Below are positions 52,991 through 60,859 of a DNA stretch of 64,000 nt, one piece after another. Source of the DNA: Kordia sp. TARA_039_SRF (lineage in GTDB: Bacteria > Bacteroidota > Bacteroidia > Flavobacteriales > Flavobacteriaceae); assembly GCA_006383075.2 (NCBI GenBank), contig SMNH02000012.1, positions 1-64,000 on the forward strand, in the 5' to 3' direction. Under the pieces are notes generated by a model. It had not been told where the DNA came from, did no database searches, and saw only the letters and a program-made list of their open reading frames with translations. Position 1 is the stretch's first letter, and every line of letters starts with the position of its first letter. The translations under genes and the position numbers were made by a program.

Positions 52991-53554
52991 TTAACGACTT
53001 TTCAATTCGAGTTCCAATTCAGTTATTTTTTTCCGAATCAGGCGTTTTCCTTTTTCGTATGGTGAATTTATCTCTGCTTTTGTCAGTTCTTCTATCAAAA
53101 ACAGTAACTCTTTTGACGTAAGTTCTTGTGGCGTTTTTTGATAAATTCCAGCATCAATCTCAGAAGGTGTTAGCTTTTCATTTTCAAGTTCACGAATGCG
53201 CGCTTTCGGAATGCTTACATCTACTTCAACGAGTTGATGCGTGGTTTTTGGGAGTGCTGTTTTACCAATTAGCTGTAAATAATCTGCCAAAATTCGTTTC
53301 TCAACACCAATAGAGCCACTTCCAAAAGGATGTCGGTCAGTCATGTCTTTTTTCGGATTAGAAATCCAATACTCATCACGGGTTTCTATATCCATGTAAT
53401 TTCCAGCAATTCCATTACCGCCGATACTTTTAAAAGCTTTATTATTGAAGTAAATGGTTTTCCCACTTTTAGAAAACGAAACCAATCCTATCCACGCTGG
53501 ACCGTTGTCGTTATATCCACTTTTTAGTTCAATATATTTAATTTCTGGTGTCAT
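52991..53554 (-). CDS. Conserved hypothetical protein
   Basis: 187 residues, soluble. The first ~110 residues are beta-rich with IELKSGYNDNGPAWIGLVSF and NYMDIETRDEYWISNPKKD. The C-terminal ~75 residues form helices rich in Glu/Lys (IPKARIRELENEKLTPSEID, YEKGKRLIRKKITELELEL). I do not recognise a named family. It converges on the response regulator gene with 3 bp between the stops. Confidence 0.65.
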   Translation of the reverse strand: MTPEIKYIELKSGYNDNGPAWIGLVSFSKSGKTIYFNNKAFKSIGGNGIAGNYMDIETRDEYWISNPKKDMTDRHPFGSGSIGVEKRILADYLQLIGKTALPKTTHQLVEVDVSIPKARIRELENEKLTPSEIDAGIYQKTPQELTSKELLFLIEELTKAEINSPYEKGKRLIRKKITELELELKSR

Positions 53555-53689
53555 AATTACTTCGTTTGGTAACTAAAAGTAATTATTTTACCGAAATTAG
53601 TTGGTTTATGAGTTTATAATCTAAAGAAAAACTCAAAATTCAACATCCAACATTTAAAATTAAAGAGCCAACACCAAACACCTAGAAAA

Positions 53690-54103
53690 CTAATGCGGTA
53701 ACTTATTCTTTAACAAGCCATACACAAATGTTCCAAGCAACGCTGAAGCAATGACAACCAGAATAGGAGCAAATCCTGCGCCTACAAGTGTAAACATTGG
53801 TCCTGGGCAAGCACCAGCCAACGCCCAACCCAATCCGAATAAAATTCCGCCGAATAAATAGCGTTTTACTTTTTTCTCTTTTGGATAAAATTTAATAGGT
53901 TCTCCATAAAACGAACGCACGTTAAATCGCTTGATAAGAAAGGTGCCAATCACACCGGTAATTACAGCCACACCAATAATTCCGTACATGTGAAACGCTT
54001 CAAATTTGAACATTTCATAAATGCGAAACCAAGAAGCCGCTTCCGATTTAAACATGGTAATTCCGAAGACAATACCGATAAGTAGATATATTATAGTTCT
54101 CAT
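53690..54103 (-). CDS. YeeE/YedE-type (DUF6691) membrane protein
   Basis: 137 residues with four hydrophobic helices. GIVFGITMFKSEAASWFRIYEM and FGGILFGLGWALAGACPGPMF are the half-transporter signature, with the key Cys in GACPGPM. Together with the gene just upstream it forms a split YeeE/YedE thiosulfate/sulfur transporter; Cys residues in the pore pass the substrate on. The stop/start gap to its partner is 4 bp. Confidence 0.88.
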   Translation of the reverse strand: MRTIIYLLIGIVFGITMFKSEAASWFRIYEMFKFEAFHMYGIIGVAVITGVIGTFLIKRFNVRSFYGEPIKFYPKEKKVKRYLFGGILFGLGWALAGACPGPMFTLVGAGFAPILVVIASALLGTFVYGLLKNKLPH

Positions 54104-54107
54104 AATT

Positions 54108-54665
54108 TTAAAAAAGTAAAGGGAAAATAAAATGAATCATGATGAGTCCGCCAATAAAGAAGCCAATAACAGCAATTAATGATGGTATTTGCAAGTCGCT
54201 CAATCCAGAAATGGCGTGTCCGGAAGTACAGCCGCCAGCGTAGCGCGCACCTAAACCAACTAAAAATCCACCAATAATTAAAAGAGAAAGACTTTTGATG
54301 TCTGTAAACACAGAGGTATCAAACAATTCGTTTGGCAAATAGGCTTTTCCAGCACTTTCAAATCCTAGCGCTTGCAAATCGGCAACAGTATTCGGATTGA
54401 TGGCTACAGCTTCTTCAACCGTTAAAAACTCATGCGCAATAAAACCTCCAATAATAGCGCCTAATACAACAACCAAATTCCAGCGTTGTGCTTTCCAATC
54501 AAAACGAAAAAAATCTGCCTTATTGCCTGCACCACAAATGGTACACATGGTTCGCAGGTTTCCAGACATTCCAAAGTTTTTTCCGACCATAATCAGCAAA
54601 AACATAATTAAAGCAATCATAAACCCAGAAACGTACCAAGGCCATGGTTCATATATCCAATTCAT
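54108..54665 (-). CDS. YeeE/YedE-type thiosulfate transporter half
   Basis: 185 residues, five hydrophobic helices. LVGLGARYAGGCTSGHAISG carries the conserved Cys of the YeeE/YedE family, and CTICGAGNKADFFRFDWK is the family's cytoplasmic loop. It should import thiosulfate or related sulfane sulfur with the downstream half. A GTAAC-N4-GTTAC operator lies 48 bp before the start. Confidence 0.9.
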   Translation of the reverse strand: MNWIYEPWPWYVSGFMIALIMFLLIMVGKNFGMSGNLRTMCTICGAGNKADFFRFDWKAQRWNLVVVLGAIIGGFIAHEFLTVEEAVAINPNTVADLQALGFESAGKAYLPNELFDTSVFTDIKSLSLLIIGGFLVGLGARYAGGCTSGHAISGLSDLQIPSLIAVIGFFIGGLIMIHFIFPLLF

Positions 54666-54712
54666 AACGTATTATTTTTTAACAAAAGAAAGAAAATCAT
54701 TTGACGTTCTAA

Positions 54713-54726
54713 GTAACTTTAGTTAC
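54713..54726. promoter_or_regulatory. GTAAC-N4-GTTAC operator, site 1 (YeeE operon)
   Basis: GTAAC TTTA GTTAC. It lies between the YeeE pair (start 54665) and the divergent methyltransferase gene (54795), so it may serve both. Confidence 0.75.
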
Positions 54727-54794
54727 AATATTTAAAAATAGGGAAACTTTTTGAAGCATATAGGTTATCACAAACTTATCGCGTATTTTTAAGC

Positions 54795-55397
54795 ATGAAA
54801 CAGCAGCTTTTAACAGAAATCATAGGAAATACCGATATTTATTTAATCGATCAAATTTTAAAAGGTCGCTATCAGCAAAATGATTTTGTGTTAGATGCTG
54901 GTTGCGGAAGCGGTCGAAATTTATCGTATTTTGATACAAGTGCTATTTCTTTTTGTGCGATTGATACGAACGAAGCATACATACAACAGCTTCAAGAAAA
55001 ATATCCACAACATTCCGAGCGTATACAAGTAGCTTCCTTAGAAAATATTCCGTTTTCAGTAGCTACTTTTGACCATATTATTTGCAACGCAGTGTTGCAT
55101 TTTGCGCAAAGTGAAACACATTTTAAAACGATGTTTGCAGAATTGGTTCGTGTGTTGAAAAAAGGCGGAAGTTTGTTTGTTAGAATGACTTCCAATATTG
55201 GCATTGAAGGAAAACCAACTCCTTTAAAAAACGAAGTTTATTTTTTACCAGACGCTACAGAACGATTTTTGTTAACACGCGAGTTGTTAAGTGAATTGCT
55301 CAACACTCACCAACTTTCCTTGCTAGAACCTGTAAAAAGTACCAATGTGCAGGATTTGCGAAGCATGACAACCTTAGTGTTGTCAAAACAAGCTTAG
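54795..55397 (+). CDS. SAM-dependent methyltransferase (TehB-like size)
   Basis: 200 residues. Motif I VLDAGCGSGRNLSYFD is at ~34-49, then FCAIDTNEAYI (acid loop), FDHIICNAVLHFAQSE (motif IV) and VRVLKKGGSLFVRMTS. A simple class I methyltransferase fold similar in size to TehB. It is divergent from the YeeE operon, shares its intergenic operator and overlaps the rhodanese gene tail to tail by 4 bp; this suggests a role in sulfur or metalloid detoxification, which is inference. Confidence 0.82.
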   Translation: MKQQLLTEIIGNTDIYLIDQILKGRYQQNDFVLDAGCGSGRNLSYFDTSAISFCAIDTNEAYIQQLQEKYPQHSERIQVASLENIPFSVATFDHIICNAVLHFAQSETHFKTMFAELVRVLKKGGSLFVRMTSNIGIEGKPTPLKNEVYFLPDATERFLLTRELLSELLNTHQLSLLEPVKSTNVQDLRSMTTLVLSKQA

Positions 55398-55738
55398 CTC
55401 CACGCTTTGTAACCGCCTTTTAAATCGTATATTTTTTTAAAACCTATTTCGAGTAATTTTTTTGCAGCACGCTGACTTCGGTTTCCTGAGCGACAATATA
55501 AATACATTGGCTTTTCGCGATTGAAACCTGCAAAATTTTCATTAAAATTTGCTTGGTCAAAAAAGTCAATATTGATAGCGTTTTCTATGTGTCCGGCGTT
55601 GTATTCTTCAATGGTACGTACATCTACCAATTGCACATCATTCGCAGCGATTGCTTTTTTATATGCATTAAGATCAAGAATTTCGATAGCATCTGTAGAC
55701 GCACTTTTTTTCCTGAATAAAGAATTTATAAAAGACAT
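55394..55738 (-). CDS. Single-domain rhodanese
   Basis: 114 residues. The rhodanese fold is complete, with VQLVDVRTIEEYNAGHIENA and the active loop YLYCRSGNRSQRAA (Cys near 82), then GFKKIYDLKGGYKAW. The enzyme moves sulfane sulfur between thiols. A GTAAC-N4-GTTAC site lies 59 bp upstream, placing it in the sulfur regulon. Confidence 0.92.
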   Translation of the reverse strand: MSFINSLFRKKSASTDAIEILDLNAYKKAIAANDVQLVDVRTIEEYNAGHIENAINIDFFDQANFNENFAGFNREKPMYLYCRSGNRSQRAAKKLLEIGFKKIYDLKGGYKAWS

Positions 55739-55796
55739 AAAATTCGGGTTTAAGATTTTCTCGCTGTAAAAATAATAGAGTGCGTATGTATGGGCA

Positions 55797-55810
55797 GTAA
55801 CTAAGGTTAC
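55797..55810. promoter_or_regulatory. GTAAC-N4-GTTAC operator, site 2 (rhodanese)
   Basis: GTAAC TAAG GTTAC, 59 bp before the rhodanese start at 55738. Confidence 0.75.
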
Positions 55811-55889
55811 ACAGGAAGTTTTTCTTGAAGCAATAAGTAACTTTTAATAATCACTGTAAAATAAAAAATACATTACTTCAAAACAAAAT

Positions 55890-55960
55890 ATCGAGTACAG
55901 TTGATCGGTTTTTTATTACACCAAACTTTACAAACACTTTTATGTTCAACTGCACTCGAT
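55890..55960. repeat. Inverted repeat after the MBL-rhodanese gene
   Basis: ATCGAGTACAGTTGA (55890-55904) and TCAACTGCACTCGAT (55946-55960) pair over 14 of 15 bases. The TCGAGTGCAGTTGA core is a common REP-type unit in flavobacteria. It lies just beyond the stop at 55969 and may end that transcript. Confidence 0.6.
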
Positions 55961-55968
55961 TGTATATT

Positions 55969-57375
55969 TTATAAGGTAGAAGGGCACACAAAATCGGACA
56001 CAGGAATATCCGTTTCTTTGATGGCTTTAAATCCGCCTTCTACATTGATGAGGTTGTGAATGCCTCTACTTTTTAATATGGAAGCTGCAATAACGCTTCT
56101 GTAGCCACCTGCACAATGCACATAGAATGTTTCTCCTTGTGGAAACTCAGCTAAGTGCGAATTGATATAGTCTAACGGTGTATTTTTTGCTTCTAACACA
56201 TGCTCTGATGCAAATTCACTTTCGCGGCGAACGTCAAAAACAGGAAGTGTTTCATCGTAGGCTTCTTGAAAGGTTTTTGTGGAAATTGAACTCATAGTAT
56301 CGTATTCCTTTGAAGCTTTTTTCCATGCATCAAATCCGCCTTTTAAATATCCTAAAGTATGGTCAAAACCAACTCTTGATAAACGAGTTACAGCTTCTTC
56401 CTCACGTCCTTCTGGTGCAACTAATAAAATTGGTTGTTGAATGTCTGCAATCAACGCGCCAACCCACGGAGCAAAACTTCCGTCCAAGCCAATAAAGATA
56501 GAACGCGGAATGTGTCCTTTTACAAATTCATCTTGATGGCGTACATCCAATACTATGGCATTTGTTTCATTAGCAACTACTTCAAATTCTGTTGGAAGTA
56601 ATGGTGTAGTTCCTCTTTTTAATACTTCTGAAACATCGTCGTATCCTTCTTTATTGAGTTTTACGTTTTCTGGGAAATAATTTGGCGGCGGCAACAAACC
56701 ATCAGTTACTTCTTCAATAAATTCTGCTCGCGTCATATCTTCGCGCAAAGCGTAATTCATTTGCTTCTGATTGCCCAGCGTATCCATCGTTTCTTTCATC
56801 ATATTCTTTCCGCAAGCAGAACCCGCGCCATGCGCAGGATATACCATAATGTCATCAGACAACGGCATGATTTTTTCGCGTAAGCTATCAAATAAATGAC
56901 TCGCCAAGTCTTCCACTGTAATAGAACCTGATTTTTGGGCTAAGTCTGGTCGTCCAACATCTCCTAAGAAAAGTGTATCTCCACTAAACAACGCATGGTC
57001 TTTTCCGTTTTCGTCACGTAGAAGATAGCAGGTACTTTCCATTGTATGTCCTGGCGTATGCAGCGCAATAATGGTAATGTTTCCTAGCTTAAATTCTTGA
57101 TAATCTTCTGCAATCACTGCGTCAAACGTCGGATTTGCGTTTGGTCCGTAAATGATAGGCGCACCCGTTTTTTTGGCTAGCGTTACGTGTCCGCTGACAA
57201 AATCGGCATGGAAATGCGTTTCAAAAATATATTTAATAGTAGCGTTCTGTTGCTTTGCTTTGTCAATGTACGGTTGTACTTCGCGTAAAGGATCAATAAT
57301 AGCAACTTCGCCATTACTTTCTATGTAGTAAGCACCTTGTGAAAGGCAGCCTGTATATATTTGTTCTATATTCAT
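55969..57375 (-). CDS. Persulfide dioxygenase-rhodanese fusion (CstB-like)
   Basis: 468 residues. An N-terminal metallo-beta-lactamase domain shows ETHFHADFVSGH (HxHxDH iron site), HTPGHTMES and FSGDTLFLGDVGRPDL, typical of ETHE1-type persulfide dioxygenases. A pseudo-rhodanese follows (~265-350; no active Cys, ILLVAPEGREEEA), then an active rhodanese at the C-terminus (FYVHCAGGYRSVIA). This MBL-RHD-rhodanese order equals CstB, which turns persulfides into thiosulfate. The MBL step uses Fe(II) and oxygen. A GTAAC-N4-GTTAC site is 55 bp upstream. Confidence 0.93.
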   Translation of the reverse strand: MNIEQIYTGCLSQGAYYIESNGEVAIIDPLREVQPYIDKAKQQNATIKYIFETHFHADFVSGHVTLAKKTGAPIIYGPNANPTFDAVIAEDYQEFKLGNITIIALHTPGHTMESTCYLLRDENGKDHALFSGDTLFLGDVGRPDLAQKSGSITVEDLASHLFDSLREKIMPLSDDIMVYPAHGAGSACGKNMMKETMDTLGNQKQMNYALREDMTRAEFIEEVTDGLLPPPNYFPENVKLNKEGYDDVSEVLKRGTTPLLPTEFEVVANETNAIVLDVRHQDEFVKGHIPRSIFIGLDGSFAPWVGALIADIQQPILLVAPEGREEEAVTRLSRVGFDHTLGYLKGGFDAWKKASKEYDTMSSISTKTFQEAYDETLPVFDVRRESEFASEHVLEAKNTPLDYINSHLAEFPQGETFYVHCAGGYRSVIAASILKSRGIHNLINVEGGFKAIKETDIPVSDFVCPSTL

Positions 57376-57429
57376 AAAGAGTATTTTTTATTTTTTTTGT
57401 AAAAATACGTTGTTAAGAGTTAATTTACA

Positions 57430-57443
57430 GTAACTTGTGTTAC
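57430..57443. promoter_or_regulatory. GTAAC-N4-GTTAC operator, site 3 (MBL-rhodanese)
   Basis: GTAAC TTGT GTTAC, 55 bp before the start at 57375. Confidence 0.75.
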
Positions 57444-57504
57444 AGAATTGTGTTTCTAAATTGTACACAATAGTATTTTTTTGTGATATATGTCTTCGTG
57501 TAAT

Positions 57505-58302
57505 TTACTGTTTTACGAAAAATTCCATGTAAAAGATAAAAATTGCCATCACAAAGATGAAATAGCCAAATCCTTTTTTGAGTTTTTTTCCGTCAATAAA
57601 ATTACCTAAATAGCTTCCAATAAAGATTCCAGCTAGTGATATTGCGGTAAATATAGCTAAAAATTGCCAATCGATTTCCATGGTTAATGCATCGCCTAAA
57701 AAGAAGCCTAACAGCGATTTAAACGCAATGATTACTAAGGAAGTTCCGACAGCAACTTTCATTTCTACATTTGCCAATAATACCAACGCAGGAATAATTA
57801 AAAATCCGCCGCCAGCACCAATCATCCCCGTAATGGCACCTACTACCAAACCTTCTGCCAAAATCAGCGGATAGTTATAGGATACTTGTCCGCTATTGTC
57901 TTTTTCTTTTCGTTCTTTGAGCATTGAGAACGCTGCGGGAAACATAAGCATTGCAAATAAACCAAACATGCCCATTCTACGCGTAAATTCGAAATCGCCA
58001 ACCGTAAATAAAGTATCTGGAAGTGCAGGAACTACATAATACCGAATAAGCGTTACTCCGATAATGGCAGGAATTCCAAAAACAATCGCAGTGCGCCAAT
58101 CTACATAGCCTTTAAAGTGTTGTTTTAATCCACCAACCAATGCGCTGGTTCCTACAATAAATAATGAATAAGCTGTGGCTACTTTTTCATTTACAGAGAA
58201 AAGATATGCCAACACGGGTACAGCTAAAATAGAGCCGCCGCCGCCAATAAGTCCGAGAGAAATTCCAATCACCAAGGCACTGATATAGCCAAGTATTTCC
58301 AT
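57505..58302 (-). CDS. TauE/SafE-family sulfite/organosulfur exporter
   Basis: 265 residues with seven or eight hydrophobic helices. GLIGGGGSILAVPVLAYLF and GMIGAGGGFLIIPALVLLA are the two family repeats. Exports sulfite or related anions, which are products of persulfide dioxygenases. A GTAAC-N4-GTTAC site lies 55 bp upstream of the start, within the gap to the regulator gene. Confidence 0.9.
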   Translation of the reverse strand: MEILGYISALVIGISLGLIGGGGSILAVPVLAYLFSVNEKVATAYSLFIVGTSALVGGLKQHFKGYVDWRTAIVFGIPAIIGVTLIRYYVVPALPDTLFTVGDFEFTRRMGMFGLFAMLMFPAAFSMLKERKEKDNSGQVSYNYPLILAEGLVVGAITGMIGAGGGFLIIPALVLLANVEMKVAVGTSLVIIAFKSLLGFFLGDALTMEIDWQFLAIFTAISLAGIFIGSYLGNFIDGKKLKKGFGYFIFVMAIFIFYMEFFVKQ

Positions 58303-58356
58303 AGTTTTTTAAGGTATTTGTTGATACAAAGAACCGTAATGTGTTTCTGTCTCGCA

Positions 58357-58370
58357 GTAACAAAAGTTAC
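58357..58370. promoter_or_regulatory. GTAAC-N4-GTTAC operator, site 4 (TauE)
   Basis: GTAAC AAAA GTTAC, 55 bp before the TauE start at 58302 and directly after the regulator gene, which ends at 58375. Confidence 0.75.
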
Positions 58371-58374
58371 ATAT

Positions 58375-59010
58375 TTACTCTAAATCGATGATTTTGATAT
58401 GATTTCGATGCAATTCAATCGCGCCCATTTGCTCTAGTTTTTTTAAGAGTCGTGATATGACAACTCTGGAGCTGTGCAAGTCATAAGCGATTTCTTGATG
58501 TGTATTTTGAATAGTGTTTGAGTTGTTGATGCGTACTTTTTCTTTGAGATAATTCACCAAACGCTGATCCATTTTTTCAAAAGCGACACTGTCTAAAATA
58601 TGCAATACTTCATTGAGTCGGTTGTGATAACTTTGGAATACAAAATCACGCCAAGATTTGTATTTGGTTGTCCATTCTTCCATTTTCTGGACAGGTATCA
58701 TGATGAGTATCGTATCTTGTTCGGCAACCGCTTTTATTTCACTTTTGGTATGTCCCATGCAACAATTCATCGTCATGGAACAGGTTTCGCCACTTTCCAA
58801 ATAATAGAGTAGGAGTTCGTCGCCTTCTTTATCTTCTCGCATTACTTTGATAGCGCCAGAAATCAAGAGTGGAACGCCGCGGATATAATCGCCAATCGCC
58901 ATCATGGTAAAGCCAGCAGGAACTTCTTTAAAAGTGCCTACTTGCGCAATTTCATTGATGAGTTCTTTTTCAAAAAGATGTCCGTAATTGTCTTTAAGTT
59001 CTTGAATCAT
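58375..59010 (-). CDS. Crp/Fnr-family regulator of the sulfur genes
   Basis: 211 residues: a cyclic-nucleotide-binding-type beta barrel (GFTMMAIGDYIRGVPLLISGAI, ELLLYYLESGETCSM) and a C-terminal winged helix (YDLHSSRVVISRLLKKLEQMG is the recognition helix). The barrel carries CSMTMNCCMGH (Cys77, Cys83, Cys84). This Cys-x5-CysCys group sits where cNMP ligands would bind, so the protein may sense persulfide, redox or NO. It is encoded amid genes that each carry the GTAAC-N4-GTTAC palindrome, including its own, so autoregulation is likely. Confidence 0.9.
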   Translation of the reverse strand: MIQELKDNYGHLFEKELINEIAQVGTFKEVPAGFTMMAIGDYIRGVPLLISGAIKVMREDKEGDELLLYYLESGETCSMTMNCCMGHTKSEIKAVAEQDTILIMIPVQKMEEWTTKYKSWRDFVFQSYHNRLNEVLHILDSVAFEKMDQRLVNYLKEKVRINNSNTIQNTHQEIAYDLHSSRVVISRLLKKLEQMGAIELHRNHIKIIDLE

Positions 59011-59097
59011 GGAGTGTAATTTGGATGTGATTTAGCGTTTTAAAAAGTACTGAAATTTTTTCACATCCAAAATTAGGGCTTTTAAAATTGTTATGGT

Positions 59098-59111
59098 GTA
59101 ACAAAGGTTAC
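59098..59111. promoter_or_regulatory. GTAAC-N4-GTTAC operator, site 5 (Crp/Fnr gene)
   Basis: GTAAC AAAG GTTAC, 88 bp before the regulator start at 59010 and 71 bp before the divergent gene at 59182. Confidence 0.75.
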
Positions 59112-59181
59112 ACTATTGACTTGTAAGAAATATCTTTTTTTTGAAAAAAATTTGTATTTTTAGAAGACAAAATATAGTATT

Positions 59182-59730
59182 ATGAGTACGCTTGAAATTC
59201 CCAAAGAATGGAAGAAGATATCTGTTAAATCGGCTGAGTTTATTTTAAACGAAACAAAAGATTATGTAGATTATACATTGAAAGAAGCTGAAAAAATAAC
59301 AAATAGGACGTATGCGCTACTATTGTTGCTAATCACCATTTTATCCGCATTGATTGGTTTTACATATACTACAATACTTGAGGGCAATTATAATGGAATT
59401 ATTTATGTCAACTTTTTTATTATAATGACTATTGCTGCATTTATTATGTATTTGTCAAGCGTCATTCGTTCAAGAGGTATGAAAGTTAAAGGAAGAAGAC
59501 CTGAAAAATTAATGAAAACGACACACCTGATTAATCCTGCTCTTAAAGACGAAGAAAATTATTTGGCTTTTATCTTGCGAGAAATCATTAACTGTGAGGA
59601 TAAAATAGCCTATAATTTAAGCCAAAACAAACTCAGAAGAAACAAGCTAAATATGACTTTAAAAGCAATTGCTGTATTATTTCCTTTATATATTGTAATT
59701 GCATTTTTTGCTATTACTCAGGTTCATTAA
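59182..59730 (+). CDS. Membrane protein of unknown function
   Basis: 182 residues. Two adjacent hydrophobic helices at ~43-65 (YALLLLLITILSALIGFTYT) and ~72-95 (IYVNFFIIMTIAAFIMYLSS), and a third at the C-terminus (AVLFPLYIVIAFFAIT). A cytoplasmic part with DEENYLAFILREIINCEDKI lies between. This topology resembles small SLATT-type or Pycsar-like membrane effectors, but I cannot assign it. It shares its upstream region, with the GTAAC site, with the Crp/Fnr gene. Confidence 0.65.
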   Translation: MSTLEIPKEWKKISVKSAEFILNETKDYVDYTLKEAEKITNRTYALLLLLITILSALIGFTYTTILEGNYNGIIYVNFFIIMTIAAFIMYLSSVIRSRGMKVKGRRPEKLMKTTHLINPALKDEENYLAFILREIINCEDKIAYNLSQNKLRRNKLNMTLKAIAVLFPLYIVIAFFAITQVH

Positions 59731-59827
59731 AATGTTCAGATGTATCTGGTGACGGATCTGATTTGTCTACGTCAAAAATGTCTACATCATTATCATCATC
59801 TTCTGGATCAAAATTCGATAGATTCAT
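59714..59827 (-). CDS. Small acidic protein
   Basis: 37 residues, ATG at 59827 and TAA at 59714-59716: MNLSNFDPEDDDNDVDIFDV followed by DKSDPSPDTSEHFNEPE. Very acidic (many Asp/Glu), with no hydrophobic segment. It overlaps the end of the convergent membrane protein gene by 17 bp. The spaced D/E pattern is unlikely to come from antisense of non-coding DNA, but evidence is modest. Confidence 0.4.
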   Translation of the reverse strand: MNLSNFDPEDDDNDVDIFDVDKSDPSPDTSEHFNEPE

Positions 59828-59898
59828 AATTAATTTTTTTCTTACATAAATATAAGATTTTTTCGATAAAAAATCAGGATATTTATGGAAATTATATG

Positions 59899-60060
59899 TT
59901 ACAACGCTTCTATCCGTTTCATAATTTCTTCAACTTCCGCCGTTTTTTGGTCGCTGAGTTTTCTGTTGGATGTTAAAAGGTCAAAGGCTTCTTGGGTAAG
60001 CTTGTTGTACTTTTCGTAGAGTTTTTCTTTTTCGGTTTTCTTTTTGAAGATTCCAAACAT
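59899..60060 (-). CDS. Lacal_2735-family small protein
   Basis: 53 residues, ATG at 60060: MFGIFKKKTEKEKLYEKYNK then LTQEAFDLLTSNRKLSDQKT and AEVEEIMKRIEAL. This matches the Lacal_2735-type family of Flavobacteriaceae: a MFG(I/L)FKKK start and a helical hairpin. No function is known; the basic start may touch the membrane. It lies upstream of the small acidic frame on the same strand. Confidence 0.8.
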   Translation of the reverse strand: MFGIFKKKTEKEKLYEKYNKLTQEAFDLLTSNRKLSDQKTAEVEEIMKRIEAL

Positions 60061-60116
60061 GTTTTTTTCTTTTTCTTAATTTGTATAGCCTTGTAAAGAT
60101 ACAACTTATATCAAAG

Positions 60117-60153
60117 AAAAGCCAAAGTACTTTTTTAAGTTACTTTGGCTTTT
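60117..60153. terminator. Strong bidirectional terminator
   Basis: AAAAGCCAAAGTA (60117-60129) is exactly complementary to TACTTTGGCTTTT (60141-60153) with an 11-base loop. It lies 25 bp beyond the carbonic anhydrase stop at 60178. Confidence 0.75.
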
Positions 60154-60177
60154 GTAATTTTTATGTAAAAATTCTTC

Positions 60178-60804
60178 TTACAAGAAGGTCACTTTTCCAT
60201 TGCTAATATCATACATGGCGCCTACGATTTTGATGTCTTCATCACGTTCCATGTCTGCCAATATTGGACTCTGCGTTCGAATGTTTTCAATAGTCATTTC
60301 CACATTTTTAACCGCTACTTCGTTGACAAAATCTAAATTTTTTGAGTTTCGAAGATTTTCGTCTGCTGGTTTTTTAACAGCATCTACAGCAGGCTCAATT
60401 TTTTTGATGAGTGTGGTTAAATTACCAAGTCGCGCATGGTCACAAGCTCCTTTTACCGCACCACAACTAGTATGTCCTAATACGACAACAATTTTAGTTC
60501 CTGCAAGCTTGCAAGCAAATTCCATACTTCCTAAAATGTCTTCATTTACAAAATTTCCAGCAATACGAATGCTAAATATATCGCCCAACCCTTGATCAAA
60601 AACAAGTTCAGCAGATACTCTAGAATCAATACAGCTCAAAATGGTAGCAAACGGAAATTGTCCATTTCGGGTATCGTTAACTTGTTGCAAAAGATTTCTA
60701 TTTGCTTTTAAGTTTTGCTGAAATCGCCGGTTTCCCTCTTTTAAAAATTGTAGCGATTTTTCAGGAGTCATGGAAGCTTGTGTTTCTTTCGTATGTGCTT
60801 TCAT
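60178..60804 (-). CDS. Beta-class carbonic anhydrase
   Basis: 208 residues. The zinc ligands are visible: Cys in LSCIDSRV (with the Asp-Arg dyad) and HTSCGAVKGACDH (His and Cys). FSIRIAGNFVNEDILGSMEF and IVVVLGHTSCG are family core strands. Interconverts CO2 and bicarbonate. It is immediately downstream of a SulP transporter, a pairing typical of bicarbonate uptake. Confidence 0.93.
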   Translation of the reverse strand: MKAHTKETQASMTPEKSLQFLKEGNRRFQQNLKANRNLLQQVNDTRNGQFPFATILSCIDSRVSAELVFDQGLGDIFSIRIAGNFVNEDILGSMEFACKLAGTKIVVVLGHTSCGAVKGACDHARLGNLTTLIKKIEPAVDAVKKPADENLRNSKNLDFVNEVAVKNVEMTIENIRTQSPILADMERDEDIKIVGAMYDISNGKVTFL

Positions 60805-60859
60805 ATAGTATTTTTTAGTGTTATAGAAGTTTTGATGTGTGTGTAATTAGTGTTGAAAT

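Noticed and set aside
53640-53690. A/C-rich stretch resembling the one at 52290-52330
   Set aside because: Shares CCAACACCAAA-type text with the earlier stretch but shows no regular unit or palindrome; ordinary low-complexity intergenic sequence.
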